Positions 48,854-56,463 of a stretch of 64,000 nt of DNA are shown piece after piece. The position numbers and the translations under genes are program-made. Positions within the stretch are counted from its first letter, which is position 1; each line of letters begins with the position of its first letter. The notes beneath the pieces are model-generated. The model saw nothing but the letters and a program-made list of their open reading frames with translations. It searched no databases and was not told the origin of the DNA. Source of the stretch: Hyphomicrobiales bacterium (lineage in GTDB: Bacteria > Pseudomonadota > Alphaproteobacteria > Rhizobiales > Rhizobiaceae); assembly GCA_900465685.1 (NCBI GenBank), contig UEGR01000025.1, positions 1 to 64,000 of the forward strand, read 5' to 3'.

Positions 48854-49474
48854 ATGTCTCGTACTCTCGTCCTGGTTCGCCATGGCCAAAGCGAATGGAA
48901 CCTGAAGAATCTTTTCACCGGCTGGCGCGATCCGGGCCTGACCGAACAGGGCCATGCCGAAGCCAAGGCCGCAGGCCAGCGCCTCAAGGCTGCGGGCCTC
49001 AAGTTCGACATCGCCTATACGTCGGTGCTGAGCCGCGCACAGACCACCTGCCAGCACATTCTGGATGAGCTGGGCCAGTCCGGCCTTGAAACGATCCGCG
49101 ATCAGGCCCTGAACGAGCGCGACTATGGCGATCTCTCCGGCCTCAACAAGGACGATGCCCGCGCCAAGTGGGGCGAAGAGCAGGTCCATGTCTGGCGCCG
49201 TTCCTATGACGTGCCTCCTCCGGGCGGCGAAAGCCTGAAGGATACGGGCGCGCGCGTCTGGCCTTATTATCTGCATCAGATCCAGCCGCATGTGCTGCGC
49301 GGCGAGAGCGTTCTGGTGGCTGCACACGGCAATTCGCTGCGCGCGCTCATCATGGCGCTCGACGGCCTGACGCCGGAACAGATTCTCAAGCAGGAACTGA
49401 ATACCGGCGTGCCGATCATTTACCGGCTTAATGCTGATTCGACTGTGGCCTCTAAGGAAATTCTGGAAGCCTGA
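48854..49474 (+). CDS. gpmA: 2,3-bisphosphoglycerate-dependent phosphoglycerate mutase
   Basis: Glycolytic enzyme of 206 residues interconverting 3- and 2-phosphoglycerate. [29 protein letters not shown] has the phospho-His; [42 protein letters not shown] is the dPGM-specific region; [15 protein letters not shown] has the second His. It is the short alphaproteobacterial form (E. coli has about 250). GGAG lies ten bases upstream. A terminator-like stem follows. Confidence 0.95.
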   Translation: MSRTLVLVRHGQSEWNLKNLFTGWRDPGLTEQGHAEAKAAGQRLKAAGLKFDIAYTSVLSRAQTTCQHILDELGQSGLETIRDQALNERDYGDLSGLNKDDARAKWGEEQVHVWRRSYDVPPPGGESLKDTGARVWPYYLHQIQPHVLRGESVLVAAHGNSLRALIMALDGLTPEQILKQELNTGVPIIYRLNADSTVASKEILEA

Positions 49475-49495
49475 CACACAGTTGGCACCAATTTT

Positions 49496-49527
49496 ATCGG
49501 GCGCGACACCGCGCCCGATGGCGTTTT
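49496..49527 (+). terminator. Hairpin after gpmA
   Basis: ATCGGGCGCG (49496-49505), loop ACAC, CGCGCCCGAT (49510-49519), then GGCGTTTT. A 10-bp perfect GC-rich stem 22 bases after the stop. Confidence 0.7.
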
Positions 49528-49581
49528 CAACACGGAAAACGGACAGCTTGAAAAAAAGCTCACTGAATTTCGAAAACGCGA

Positions 49582-49609
49582 TTGACAGAGGCAAGCTGAC
49601 CCCTTAGAT
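49582..49609 (+). promoter_or_regulatory. Promoter for tRNA-Leu
   Basis: TTGACA (49582-49587), 16-base spacer, TTAGAT (49604-49609). Transcription would start a few bases before the mature tRNA at 49621. The -35 is perfect and the -10 is weak. Confidence 0.6.
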
Positions 49610-49620
49610 GGGTCCTCGTC

Positions 49621-49707
49621 GCCCAGATGGCGGAATTGGTAGACGCACCAGCTTCAGGTGCTGGCGCTCGCAAGGGCGTGGAGGTTCGAGTCCTCTTCTG
49701 GGCACCA
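49621..49707 (+). tRNA. tRNA-Leu (CAG)
   Basis: Acceptor GCCCAGA (49621-49627) pairs with TCTGGGC (49697-49703), then discriminator A and encoded CCA. The anticodon arm CCAGC-TTCAGGT-GCTGG gives anticodon CAG. The long variable arm (GCGCTCGCAAGGGCG region) and the T arm GTTCGAGTCC fit a class II leucine tRNA. A terminator follows within 45 bases. No integrase or attachment duplication was seen. Confidence 0.96.
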
Positions 49708-49750
49708 TTCCTAAGTCTTCGGACCACTACCAAGGTTCAGAAGCACCCCA

Positions 49751-49776
49751 AAAAGCCCGCGCAAGCGGGCTTTTTT
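49751..49776 (+). terminator. Rho-independent terminator after tRNA-Leu
   Basis: AAAAGCCCGC (49751-49760), loop GCAA, GCGGGCTTTT (49765-49774) within a six-T run. Confidence 0.9.
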
Positions 49777-49840
49777 GCTATCCGGGCCTGGTGCATGCCC
49801 CGTGCGGCCAAAGCCCGGCCTGAGCTTCAGGAAAACAGAT

Positions 49841-50464
49841 ATGCAGTTCACCGACGCTGATCGCGACGCCTTTTTCGAGCTTCTGAAATGGCGACGGGAT
49901 GTTCGTCATTTTCGCAGCGATCCGATAGACGAAACGATGATTCAAGCACTGCGGCAGGCGATGGATTATGCACCCTCTGTCGGCAATGCGCGGCCCTGGC
50001 GCGTCTTCGCCGTGGAAAGCCTTGGGAAGCGTCAGGCGGTCCATGATGCCTTCAGGCAGGCCAACCGCAAAGCAGCAGAGATTTACGACGGCGCACGCGC
50101 CGAGGCCTATCGTGACCTGAAACTGGAGGGGCTTGCCGTCGCCCCGTTGCAGCTTGCCATTTTCACGGAAACGGAACCGGCGGAAGGGCATGGCCTCGGG
50201 CGACAGTCGATGGCTTCCACGCTGGAGCAAAGCACGGCGATGGCCGTGCAAAATCTCAACCTCGCCGCCCGGTCGCTGGGCCTTGGTGTCGGCATGGTGT
50301 CTATACTCGACCCGGTGGCCATGGAACGGCTTTTCGACGTGCCGACGAACTGGCGCTTCAGCCTTTATCTATGCGTCGGCTGGCCGAGCTTCACCGACGA
50401 CACGCCGCTGCTGCACAAATGCGGCTGGCAGGAAAACAGCAGGACCGACTGGCGCCCCTGCTGA
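49841..50464 (+). CDS. bluB: 5,6-dimethylbenzimidazole synthase
   Basis: Flavin-destroying enzyme of 207 residues making the lower ligand of vitamin B12 from FMNH2. Nitroreductase-fold motifs match BluB: LLKWRRDVRHFRSDPID, MDYAPSVGNARPWRVF, STAMAVQNLNLAARSLGLGVGMVSILDP, and the C-terminal LYLCVGWPSFTDDTPLLHKCGW. CAGGAAAA precedes the ATG. It stands alone after tRNA-Leu. No cobalamin riboswitch was found in the short space upstream. The B12-dependent queG in this window is one possible user. Confidence 0.9.
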   Translation: MQFTDADRDAFFELLKWRRDVRHFRSDPIDETMIQALRQAMDYAPSVGNARPWRVFAVESLGKRQAVHDAFRQANRKAAEIYDGARAEAYRDLKLEGLAVAPLQLAIFTETEPAEGHGLGRQSMASTLEQSTAMAVQNLNLAARSLGLGVGMVSILDPVAMERLFDVPTNWRFSLYLCVGWPSFTDDTPLLHKCGWQENSRTDWRPC

Positions 50465-50475
50465 TGTACTCTAAG

Positions 50476-50520
50476 AGCATAATCCGACCGGAGTGAAACG
50501 AGGATCGATAAGATTATGCT
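50476..50520. repeat. Dispersed palindrome after bluB
   Basis: AGCATAATC (50476-50484) and GATTATGCT (50512-50520) flank a degenerate core with GAGTGAAACGAGG. It resembles the 11234 element in overall plan. Confidence 0.55.
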
Positions 50521-50537
50521 TCAAGTGGAAAGAGCTT

Positions 50538-50572
50538 AGAGCGCCGATCTGATTCAATCAGATCGGCGCTCT
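50538..50572. repeat. 35-bp dispersed palindrome, second copy
   Basis: AGAGCGCCGATCTGATT (50538-50554), one base, AATCAGATCGGCGCTCT (50556-50572). It is the same element as at 48730 and again supplies a TAG stop, here to the minus-strand gene ending at 50571. Confidence 0.85.
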
Positions 50573-50894
50573 AAGGGCAGAAGCTCGACCCCAACCAGGT
50601 CCGCCCGTTCGTGGGATACACGTTGAGGACTTCCCGCTCCGCAAAAACGCTGAGCGGCCCCTTATTATTCAGCAAGGCAAACAGTGTTTCCTCGGTGAAC
50701 GGAACGCTGACGCGCTCAAGGTAAAGAGCCGTGGGGCATCGTATAGGACGGGGCCAGAAGACGAACTGGTCTTCGGATTCTTTCAGTGTCCTCTGTATTG
50801 CAGCTTCGGCTTCTGCCAAGTCCACAAAGAACACGTCATCCCATTCCGTCATCTTGTCATCGGTGATTGCATAGAAACTGAGCATTTTCGTCAC
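50571..50894 (-). CDS. Hypothetical protein
   Basis: Protein of 107 residues that I do not recognise. It is acidic at the N-terminal half (DDKMTEWDDVFFVDLAEAEAAI) and has a few Trp and Phe residues, no signal peptide and no transmembrane helix. A GTG at 50894 with GGAG seven bases upstream is a good start; ATG at 50885 is possible. The TAG stop is made by the palindrome at 50538-50572, so the C-terminus may have been set by insertion of that element. It lies next to the Bru-RS-like repeat cluster. Confidence 0.55.
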   Translation of the reverse strand: MTKMLSFYAITDDKMTEWDDVFFVDLAEAEAAIQRTLKESEDQFVFWPRPIRCPTALYLERVSVPFTEETLFALLNNKGPLSVFAEREVLNVYPTNGRTWLGSSFCP

Positions 50895-50952
50895 GATCGG
50901 TCTCCACCCGGTGCACTCTCGCGGTACGCCCCCGCGCTGTGCCCTTCGATCT

Positions 50953-51050
50953 TTGGTGATCAGGGTGTTCGTAACCGCACTGTAACGGTCCCACGACCTT
51001 TAGCTTCAGGAGAAGCCTGGACATACGTCGCAGGCACCCTGACCATAAAG
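50953..51050. repeat. Bru-RS-like palindromic element, copy 1
   Basis: Ends TGATCAGGGTG (from 50957) and CACCCTGACCA (to 51045) form the inverted termini. The interior CCCACGACCTTTAGCTTC with GAAGCCTGGACAT is shared with the three copies downstream. Size, about 100 bp, and the palindromic plan agree with Bru-RS1/2 of Brucella; identity not confirmed. Confidence 0.6.
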
Positions 51051-51337
51051 GACGAAGGTTCGGCATCTTTTGGCGACACCAGCCATACAGTGTGGGGCTA
51101 CGACACCCCAGACCGCCGCGTAGCGGTCCATCACTAGGCGTAGAGGATTTCTGGCAGCTTGTCACATGCAAAATCTGTCACGCGACAGGCTTCTGCCGGA
51201 TGGTCGCAACGCACTGTTAAACAAGCGAAATCGATGGCTGGATAACCGCAGCAACCATACGGTATCTCTGTTTTAGAATGAAGTAATATTCAGCGGCAGT
51301 TGTGCGCGGGAAGCAGGCGCTGAGCCTTTTCTCATGA

Positions 51338-51439
51338 CCCTTGGCGGTCAGGGCGTTCGCAACCGTATCGCGCCGGCCCCACGACCTTTAGCTTCCAAGA
51401 AGCCTGAACATTCGCCGTGGGCACCCTGACCAAAAAGGG
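51338..51439. repeat. Bru-RS-like palindromic element, copy 2
   Basis: Ends CCCTTGGCGGTCAGGGCG and CACCCTGACCAAAAAGGG; interior CCCCACGACCTTTAGCTTCC and GAAGCCTGAACATTCGCCG. It spans 102 bases, close to the reported 103-105 bp of Bru-RS. Confidence 0.7.
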
Positions 51440-51488
51440 CAAAGAGTTCCTTGTCTTATAGAAGCAAGCACTAGTCTTGCTGTTCGAT

Positions 51489-51590
51489 CCTTGGCGGTCA
51501 GGGCGTTAGTAACCGTGTAGTGGCGGCCTCACGACCTTTGGCTTCAGAGAAGCTTGGACATTCGTCGGGAGCACCCTGACCATAAAGAGC
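51489..51590. repeat. Bru-RS-like palindromic element, copy 3
   Basis: Ends CCTTGGCGGTCAGGGCG and CACCCTGACCATAAAG; interior CTCACGACCTTTGGCTTCAG and GAAGCTTGGACATTCG. It is the left part of a longer direct duplication with copy 4 and the flanks of both. Confidence 0.7.
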
Positions 51591-51596
51591 GAAGGG

Positions 51597-51853
51597 CCGC
51601 CGCATAGCAGCCCCTTGCAATTGGTAATCCGGCTCAATTGATTCGTCTCGCGGAGATTGCAGCGCAGCGCATAGGCCGTGGCGGTCAGGGCGTAGTAAAC
51701 CGTGTTCAAACAGCCCCACGGCCTTTAGCTTTCACAAAGCCTGAACATTCGCCGTGGGCACCCTGACCATGAAGAGCGAAGAACCGCCGCATAGCAGCCC
51801 CTCGCAATTGGTAATCCGGCTCAATTGATTCGTCTCGCGGAGATTGCAGCGCG
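51597..51853. repeat. Direct repeat of about 70 bp flanking copy 4
   Basis: CCGCCGCATAGCAGCCCC, then GCAATTGGTAATCCGGCTC and ATTCGTCTCGCGGAGATTGC, occur at about 51597-51666 and again at about 51784-51849, roughly 187 bases apart. Together with copies 3 and 4 they form two tandem units, one palindrome plus one flank each. The second flank runs up to the region before the 51936 gene. Confidence 0.75.
51673..51777. repeat. Bru-RS-like palindromic element, copy 4
   Basis: Ends CCGTGGCGGTCAGGGCG and CACCCTGACCATGAAGAGC; interior CCCCACGGCCTTTAGCTTTC and AAAGCCTGAACATTCGCCG. It spans about 105 bases. No insertion sequence is present in or beside any of the four copies. Confidence 0.7.
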
Positions 51854-51935
51854 ATTAGCAATCCTGCCAACGGCCTTTACTCTGTCTTGTGCTAACTATA
51901 TCCAAAGACGAGCAATTCCGTTGGAGCAAGTGCTG

Positions 51936-53630
51936 ATGCGCGCCTTCGTTCTCGCCCTTTTTCGCGGCACCTCGTCATTCTGCGCGACCGGACTGGCGTT
52001 CGGCACCTTGTTCTTTGCCGCAGCTCTGACGCCGAGCCTTATTCCGCGCACCTATGTCATTCAGGGTGCGCTGTGCGGGCTGGTCTTCGCAATCGGCTAT
52101 GGCATCGGCGTGCTTTTCGGCGCGCTGTGGCGCTATCTCGAACTGCCGGAAATACAGGGGCGCAAGCGCGCCATCCTGAAAATCGTCGTGGGCGTTGTCT
52201 GCCTTGCCGTGGCGCTGATCGCCCTTCGCTCATCCGCTGGCTGGCAGAACTCGATCCGCACGGCCATGGATATGCCGCCGGTGCCTTCCGCCTATCCCGC
52301 GACCCTGACCGCGATTGCCATTGCCGTCTTTCTGGTGCTGCTGATCATCGCCCGCATCCTCATTCGCATCGGCCGCTATTTCTCGGCGAAGATGCGCCGC
52401 ATCATGCCAAGGCGCGTTGCAAACGTCATTGCGGCCTCGGTGACGGCTTTTCTGATCTGGACCGTCGCCAATGGCGTGCTGATCAATACAGCCTTCAAAT
52501 CGCTCGATGCGTCCTTCAAGCGCTATGACGCCCTGATGGAGCCGGACCGCGTGCAGCCATCCTCGCCCGACAAGACCGGCAGCGCCGCCTCCTTGATCAA
52601 CTGGGAGGATCTGGGACGCGCCGGGCGCGAATATGTCGCCACCGCGCCGACCGCAGCCGAGATTTCCGCCTTTACCGGGCGAACGGCCATGGACCCGATC
52701 CGCGTCTATGCCGGGCTCAATGTCAGCCGGACGCCGCAGGAACGGGCGCAACAGGCGCTTGAAGAGCTGAAGCGGCAGAAAGGTTTCGACCGGTCTGCGC
52801 TGGTGATCATCGTGCCGACCGGTACGGGCTGGGTCGATCCATCCGCCATGATCGGACTGGAATATTTGCGCGACGGTAACGTGGCCAGCATTGCCATGCA
52901 ATATTCCTATCTGAACAGCCCGCTATCGCTGCTGTTCCAGCCGGAATATGGCGCGGAGTCGGCGCGCGCGCTGTTTGAAACGGTCTATGATTACTGGAAA
53001 AGCCTGCCCGTCGACAAACGACCGAAGATTTATCTGCATGGTCTGAGCCTCGGCGCTTTCAATTCGCAAAGCTCGGTATCGCTGTTTGAAATATTGGATG
53101 CGCCTCTGAATGGCGCCCTGTGGAGCGGCCCGCCCTTCCCCAGCGCGCTGTGGCGTTCGCTGACGCGCAGCCGCAATGCCGATACGCCGGAATGGCTGCC
53201 CGTGGTGCGCGACGGCGCCTTCGTGCGCTTCATGAACCAGAATGGCGAAGCGCCCGGCAATGGCAACGAATGGGGCGTGATGCGCACGATCTATCTGCAA
53301 TATGCCAGCGATGCCATCGTGTTCTTCAACAGCAGCATGTTCTATCGCGAGCCGGACTGGATGAAAGAGCCGCGCGGTCCCGATGTATCAGCCGATTTAC
53401 GCTGGTATCCGATCGTGACCGCGCTGCAACTGGTGGTCGACATGGCATTTGCCGACAGCGCGCCCATGGGGCATGGACATGTCTATGCCCCTGAGCATTA
53501 TCTGGAAGCCTGGCGTGACATCACCGGCGCCGAAAACTGGCAGAGCGATGATATCAACCGGCTGAAGCAATATCTGCGTCACAAGGTGGACGAAGGTAAT
53601 GCCGAAGGGTTCGAGGAACGCGGGGGCTAG
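51936..53630 (+). CDS. Membrane-anchored alpha/beta-hydrolase family protein (DUF2319 type)
   Basis: Protein of 564 residues. Four or five helices fill the first 200 residues (FCATGLAFGTLFFAAALTPSL, YVIQGALCGLVFAIGYGIGVLFG, ILKIVVGVVCLAVALIAL, TLTAIAIAVFLVLLIIARI, VIAASVTAFLIWTVANGVL). The C-terminal half is an alpha/beta-hydrolase-like domain with VIIVPTGTGWVDPSAMIGLEYLRDG and the nucleophile elbow HGLSLGAFNSQSS. The ATG at 51936, with GGAG ten bases upstream, is chosen over a start at 51825 that would lie in the repeat flank. The function is unknown; a hydrolytic role is likely. Confidence 0.82.
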   Translation: MRAFVLALFRGTSSFCATGLAFGTLFFAAALTPSLIPRTYVIQGALCGLVFAIGYGIGVLFGALWRYLELPEIQGRKRAILKIVVGVVCLAVALIALRSSAGWQNSIRTAMDMPPVPSAYPATLTAIAIAVFLVLLIIARILIRIGRYFSAKMRRIMPRRVANVIAASVTAFLIWTVANGVLINTAFKSLDASFKRYDALMEPDRVQPSSPDKTGSAASLINWEDLGRAGREYVATAPTAAEISAFTGRTAMDPIRVYAGLNVSRTPQERAQQALEELKRQKGFDRSALVIIVPTGTGWVDPSAMIGLEYLRDGNVASIAMQYSYLNSPLSLLFQPEYGAESARALFETVYDYWKSLPVDKRPKIYLHGLSLGAFNSQSSVSLFEILDAPLNGALWSGPPFPSALWRSLTRSRNADTPEWLPVVRDGAFVRFMNQNGEAPGNGNEWGVMRTIYLQYASDAIVFFNSSMFYREPDWMKEPRGPDVSADLRWYPIVTALQLVVDMAFADSAPMGHGHVYAPEHYLEAWRDITGAENWQSDDINRLKQYLRHKVDEGNAEGFEERGG

Positions 53631-53752
53631 CCCCAAGGAATTTGATAGTAACGGCTGTTGCAGTCATCTGAAAATCGACCGTAACAGCCCGGCTTTGAAA
53701 AGAAATTGGCGGCGGGCCAACCGTTGGCCGCCTTTTGAAACAAACTCAAATG

Positions 53753-53944
53753 CTATTGAGCGGTTCCGCAATCCGAAACGGAAAGCGCCCGGTCACGCCA
53801 TGCGCTGACGGCGGTACCCTGCGTCTGGTTTTCGACGACGATGTGATGGCCTTCATAAATGCCGGAAGCAACCCACTGCTTCGCCGCTTTCTGGTACACA
53901 TCGATCGTAATTCCGAGTTGGTCTACCTTGGCTTGTGACAGCAT
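53753..53944 (-). CDS. Small hypothetical protein
   Basis: Protein of 63 residues starting MLSQAKVDQLGITIDVYQKA, without signal peptide or membrane helix. GAGGG lies five bases before the ATG at 53944, a good ribosome site; longer readings run through a palindromic repeat and are rejected. The body KQWVASGIYEGHHIVVENQTQ and SAWRDRALSVSDCG suggests a small folded cytoplasmic protein. I do not recognise a family. Confidence 0.6.
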   Translation of the reverse strand: MLSQAKVDQLGITIDVYQKAAKQWVASGIYEGHHIVVENQTQGTAVSAWRDRALSVSDCGTAQ

Positions 53945-53968
53945 GTATTCCCTCTTGAATGGTGAACC

Positions 53969-54063
53969 GCACATCCCAAAAAGTGTGAAACGGTTTTTGG
54001 GCAAGATGTGCGTAAGATACATAAGAGGAGCACCAATCTGATTGACCAGATTGAAAGTGCTCC
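53969..54063. repeat. Pair of dispersed palindromes
   Basis: First element: GCACATC (53969-53975) and GATGTGC (54005-54011) around AAAAAGTGTGAAACGGTTTT. Second: GGAGCACCAATCTG (54027-54040) pairs with CAGATTG-AAA-GTGCTCC (54047-54063). The space to the next gene at 54253 holds nothing else I can identify and is AT-rich. Confidence 0.75.
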
Positions 54064-54252
54064 CAAGGCGAAGCTGGAATATATAATCGATTTGACGACA
54101 GTCTGATGTCACATTTTCGCTACCGGACTGTAATTTTTATAAAACACAATATTTTGAACAGCTTATGGCTGTATAAACCCACATCGGGTTGATGCAGGTT
54201 TATTTAGAAGAATTGCCATGCTTACTTAATTGATTTATACTTGAACCTGAAT

Positions 54253-55341
54253 TCAATTTGCTTCTTCATCAAGCTGAAACATGACAAACTGAGTAAATTG
54301 TTCCGGATTGAAATTATTATCGGAAGCGATGACCACTGTTTTACGGCCGCCGATTATCGGACCCCAGGTGACCGACTCAATATTATCGATGTCGAGGCCG
54401 AAATCACCTTCCCCCAGCCGCAGGACAGCTTCCTTGGCCATCGGCGTCAGCGAAACATCCTTGAGTGTCGCCATGCCGCTAGTATCGGTCGCCCCGGCAA
54501 AACGCGCGCGGTAGAAATTGATCTGGCTGCCAACGCCATGCGCATAGGAGCGTTCGACCGTCAGCAGATCATCACCCCAGGCGAGAAATTCCGACATGCC
54601 GTTGTCGTTCCAATAGGGCAGCTTGGTCGCCTTGGTGAAGATCGGGCCCGTATCATAGGCATATTCCGCCTTCACCGCGCCGGACAGAATATCGAAAGCG
54701 AGTATGCGGGCGCGACTGCCTTTTTCCAGCGTTGCCTTGTCACCATCCTGAAGCAGTGCATTTTCCAGCCCGACGAGCAATGTTTTGCCATCCGGCGAAA
54801 AGGTCAGGCTTTCAAAGGACAGGTTGTCGCGAATGCCGCGTGTGCCGTCGCCATTCGGGATGTAATAATCGGGCAAGGTAAATTCACGGATCAGGCTGCC
54901 ATCGATGCGCGATTCCCGCACGGCTGGCTTGCCGTTGCGGTCGCCTTCGCTGGTCCAGAACAGCGTGCCGGTGCCCGCATGGAAACGAATGGATTCCGCA
55001 TCGACATCCTTGATCGCGAAGGGCTTGCCCTCGGCATTCAACAGCGTGACGGTGGAAAGGATATCGACGCTGTGCAGCCCCTTTTCGTCAGCAACGATCT
55101 TGAGCGTATAGAACCGAGCTGGCGCCTTTTCGGAACGATCGTCGGAAATGGCGTAGTAGATGTCGTGCGCCGCATCATAGTCGAGGCCGGATATGCCGCC
55201 GAACTCGACGCCTGCGATTTGCAGGCCGGTTGGCAGCACGATCTCCCCAAGCAGCGTGGGCTTTTTGAAATCCTGCGCGAAGGCCGCAGTCGTCAAAGAA
55301 ACAACGGCGTAAAATGCTGCAACAAAAAGCGGAGACTTCAT
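54253..55341 (-). CDS. Exported esterase-like activity of phytase family protein
   Basis: Protein of 362 residues with signal peptide MKSPLFVAAFYAVVSLTTAA ending AFAQ. The rest matches the beta-propeller 'esterase-like activity of phytase' family (PF13449): FGGISGLDYDAAHDIYYAISDDRS, VDAESIRFHAGTGTLFWTSEGDRN, NLSFESLTFSPDGKTLLVGLENAL, and TKLPYWNDNGMSEFLAWGDDLLTVERSY. It is probably periplasmic. The start at 55341 has AAGGTG upstream. Substrate unknown. Confidence 0.85.
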   Translation of the reverse strand: MKSPLFVAAFYAVVSLTTAAFAQDFKKPTLLGEIVLPTGLQIAGVEFGGISGLDYDAAHDIYYAISDDRSEKAPARFYTLKIVADEKGLHSVDILSTVTLLNAEGKPFAIKDVDAESIRFHAGTGTLFWTSEGDRNGKPAVRESRIDGSLIREFTLPDYYIPNGDGTRGIRDNLSFESLTFSPDGKTLLVGLENALLQDGDKATLEKGSRARILAFDILSGAVKAEYAYDTGPIFTKATKLPYWNDNGMSEFLAWGDDLLTVERSYAHGVGSQINFYRARFAGATDTSGMATLKDVSLTPMAKEAVLRLGEGDFGLDIDNIESVTWGPIIGGRKTVVIASDNNFNPEQFTQFVMFQLDEEAN

Positions 55342-55438
55342 CAAACGCACCTTGCCCGGTTCACAAACAGAAAGCCTATCTGATAGCGGCAAGATTTGAA
55401 GCGTTCATGACGGTGACATTTTCCGCCTTGCAACGGAA

Positions 55439-55490
55439 CGCATTTCCAGCAAAAGTATGGAATGGTTTTGTGTTTTCATATGCGTAAGAA
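55439..55490. repeat. Degenerate dispersed palindrome
   Basis: CGCATTTCCAGCAAAAGTATGG, then GGTTTTGTGTTTTCATATGCG, a decayed copy of the element at 58775-58818, between the divergent esterase-like and small-protein genes. Confidence 0.5.
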
Positions 55491-55550
55491 CAAATAGTTA
55501 GCAATAGATTGTGCGTTGTTTGTCTCGGCAGAACGACTAAGAGGCCCGCC

Positions 55551-55715
55551 ATGGAACAGCCCGATTACGACCGCGCATTCGGCGAGATTATCCGGTGGCT
55601 GAAGCAGGAAGGGTTGATCCTGCAAACCGATCTTGAGGGGAATACGGAGCTTTCCACCCGTGCCGAACGCATCGGCCGCAAAAGGCGGCGCGAGGCGGCG
55701 GCAACACAAGAATAA
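55551..55715 (+). CDS. Small hypothetical protein
   Basis: Protein of 54 residues: MEQPDYDRAFGEIIRWLKQE at the start and a very basic end RIGRKRRREAAATQE. AAGAGG lies seven bases before the ATG. Mostly helical by composition. I do not know a family. It precedes the lysoplasmalogenase gene by 28 bases on the same strand and may be co-transcribed. Confidence 0.6.
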   Translation: MEQPDYDRAFGEIIRWLKQEGLILQTDLEGNTELSTRAERIGRKRRREAAATQE

Positions 55716-55743
55716 ACCCACATCATAAATCGGGGGAGTTGAG

Positions 55744-56463
55744 ATGCGGCACAAGGGTCTGCTGGAATTCGGGCGGAATCGGACGCTCTATGGACTGTTC
55801 CTGTTCTGCGCGGTCTGCGCCATCGCGGGCAGTCTGCTGAGCTATAATGGCGAGACCTCTTTCTGGCGCTGGCTGCATTATCTCACCAAGCCGACCGCAA
55901 CGCTGTTCCTGCTGGCGGCAGTGCTCTGTTCCGGTAAGCCGCGCTCGAAATCCTATGGCTTTGCCGTGGCCTTCGGCCTTGCCCTCGCGGCCCTTGGCGA
56001 CTTTTTCCTGATGCTGCCCGGCGACTATTTCATGGCCGGGCTGATCTGCTTTCTCATCACCCATTGCGCCTATATTTACGCCCTGTCGCGCCATACCCGC
56101 TTTGCACAGAACAAGGGCGCCTTCGTCGTCTTCTCGCTTGCGGCATTTGCGGTGATTACCGGCCTTTGGACGGCCCTGCCGGGGGCCATGAAAATCCCCG
56201 TCATCATCTATGCTGCGGCTCTCGGCGTCATGGCCGCGCAGGCTTTTAGCCGGGCAACCGGCACGGAACCGGAAACACCGCAACACTATGCCGCCTGGCT
56301 GGCGGCATTGGGCGGTGTGTGCTTCATGGTCAGCGACACGCTGCTGGCCTATGACCGGTTTCGCTTCGACATTCCGCTGAGCGGGTTCTGGGTGCTCGCC
56401 ACCTATTATGTGGCGCAGTTCCTGTTCGCCCGGTCGACGGAGGATTTCACCCATGAGCGATAA
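55744..56463 (+). CDS. Lysoplasmalogenase family protein (YhhN)
   Basis: Integral membrane protein of 239 residues with about eight helices. The family pattern is WLHYLTKPTATLFLLAAV, FALALAALGDFFLMLPGDYFMAGLICFLITHCAYIYAL and a C-terminal GGVCFMVSDTLLAYDRF, with conserved Lys, Asp and Ser/Asp residues of the YhhN/TMEM86 group. Eukaryotic members cleave the vinyl-ether bond of lysoplasmalogens; the bacterial substrate is unsure. GGGGGAG precedes the ATG. It overlaps the aldehyde dehydrogenase gene by 11 bases. Confidence 0.85.
   Translation: MRHKGLLEFGRNRTLYGLFLFCAVCAIAGSLLSYNGETSFWRWLHYLTKPTATLFLLAAVLCSGKPRSKSYGFAVAFGLALAALGDFFLMLPGDYFMAGLICFLITHCAYIYALSRHTRFAQNKGAFVVFSLAAFAVITGLWTALPGAMKIPVIIYAAALGVMAAQAFSRATGTEPETPQHYAAWLAALGGVCFMVSDTLLAYDRFRFDIPLSGFWVLATYYVAQFLFARSTEDFTHER

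Noticed and set aside
49776-49840. Cobalamin riboswitch upstream of bluB
   Set aside because: The gap is only about 65 bases, too short for the aptamer, and no B12-box-like GCCACTG sequence was seen.
50953-51777. CRISPR array
   Set aside because: The repeated units are about 100 bp, palindromic and unevenly spaced, with no short regular spacers and no cas genes.
49621-51935. Genomic island inserted at tRNA-Leu
   Set aside because: No integrase, no duplicated tRNA 3' end, and bluB with core-like composition follows; the repeats beyond are Bru-RS-like and not island borders.
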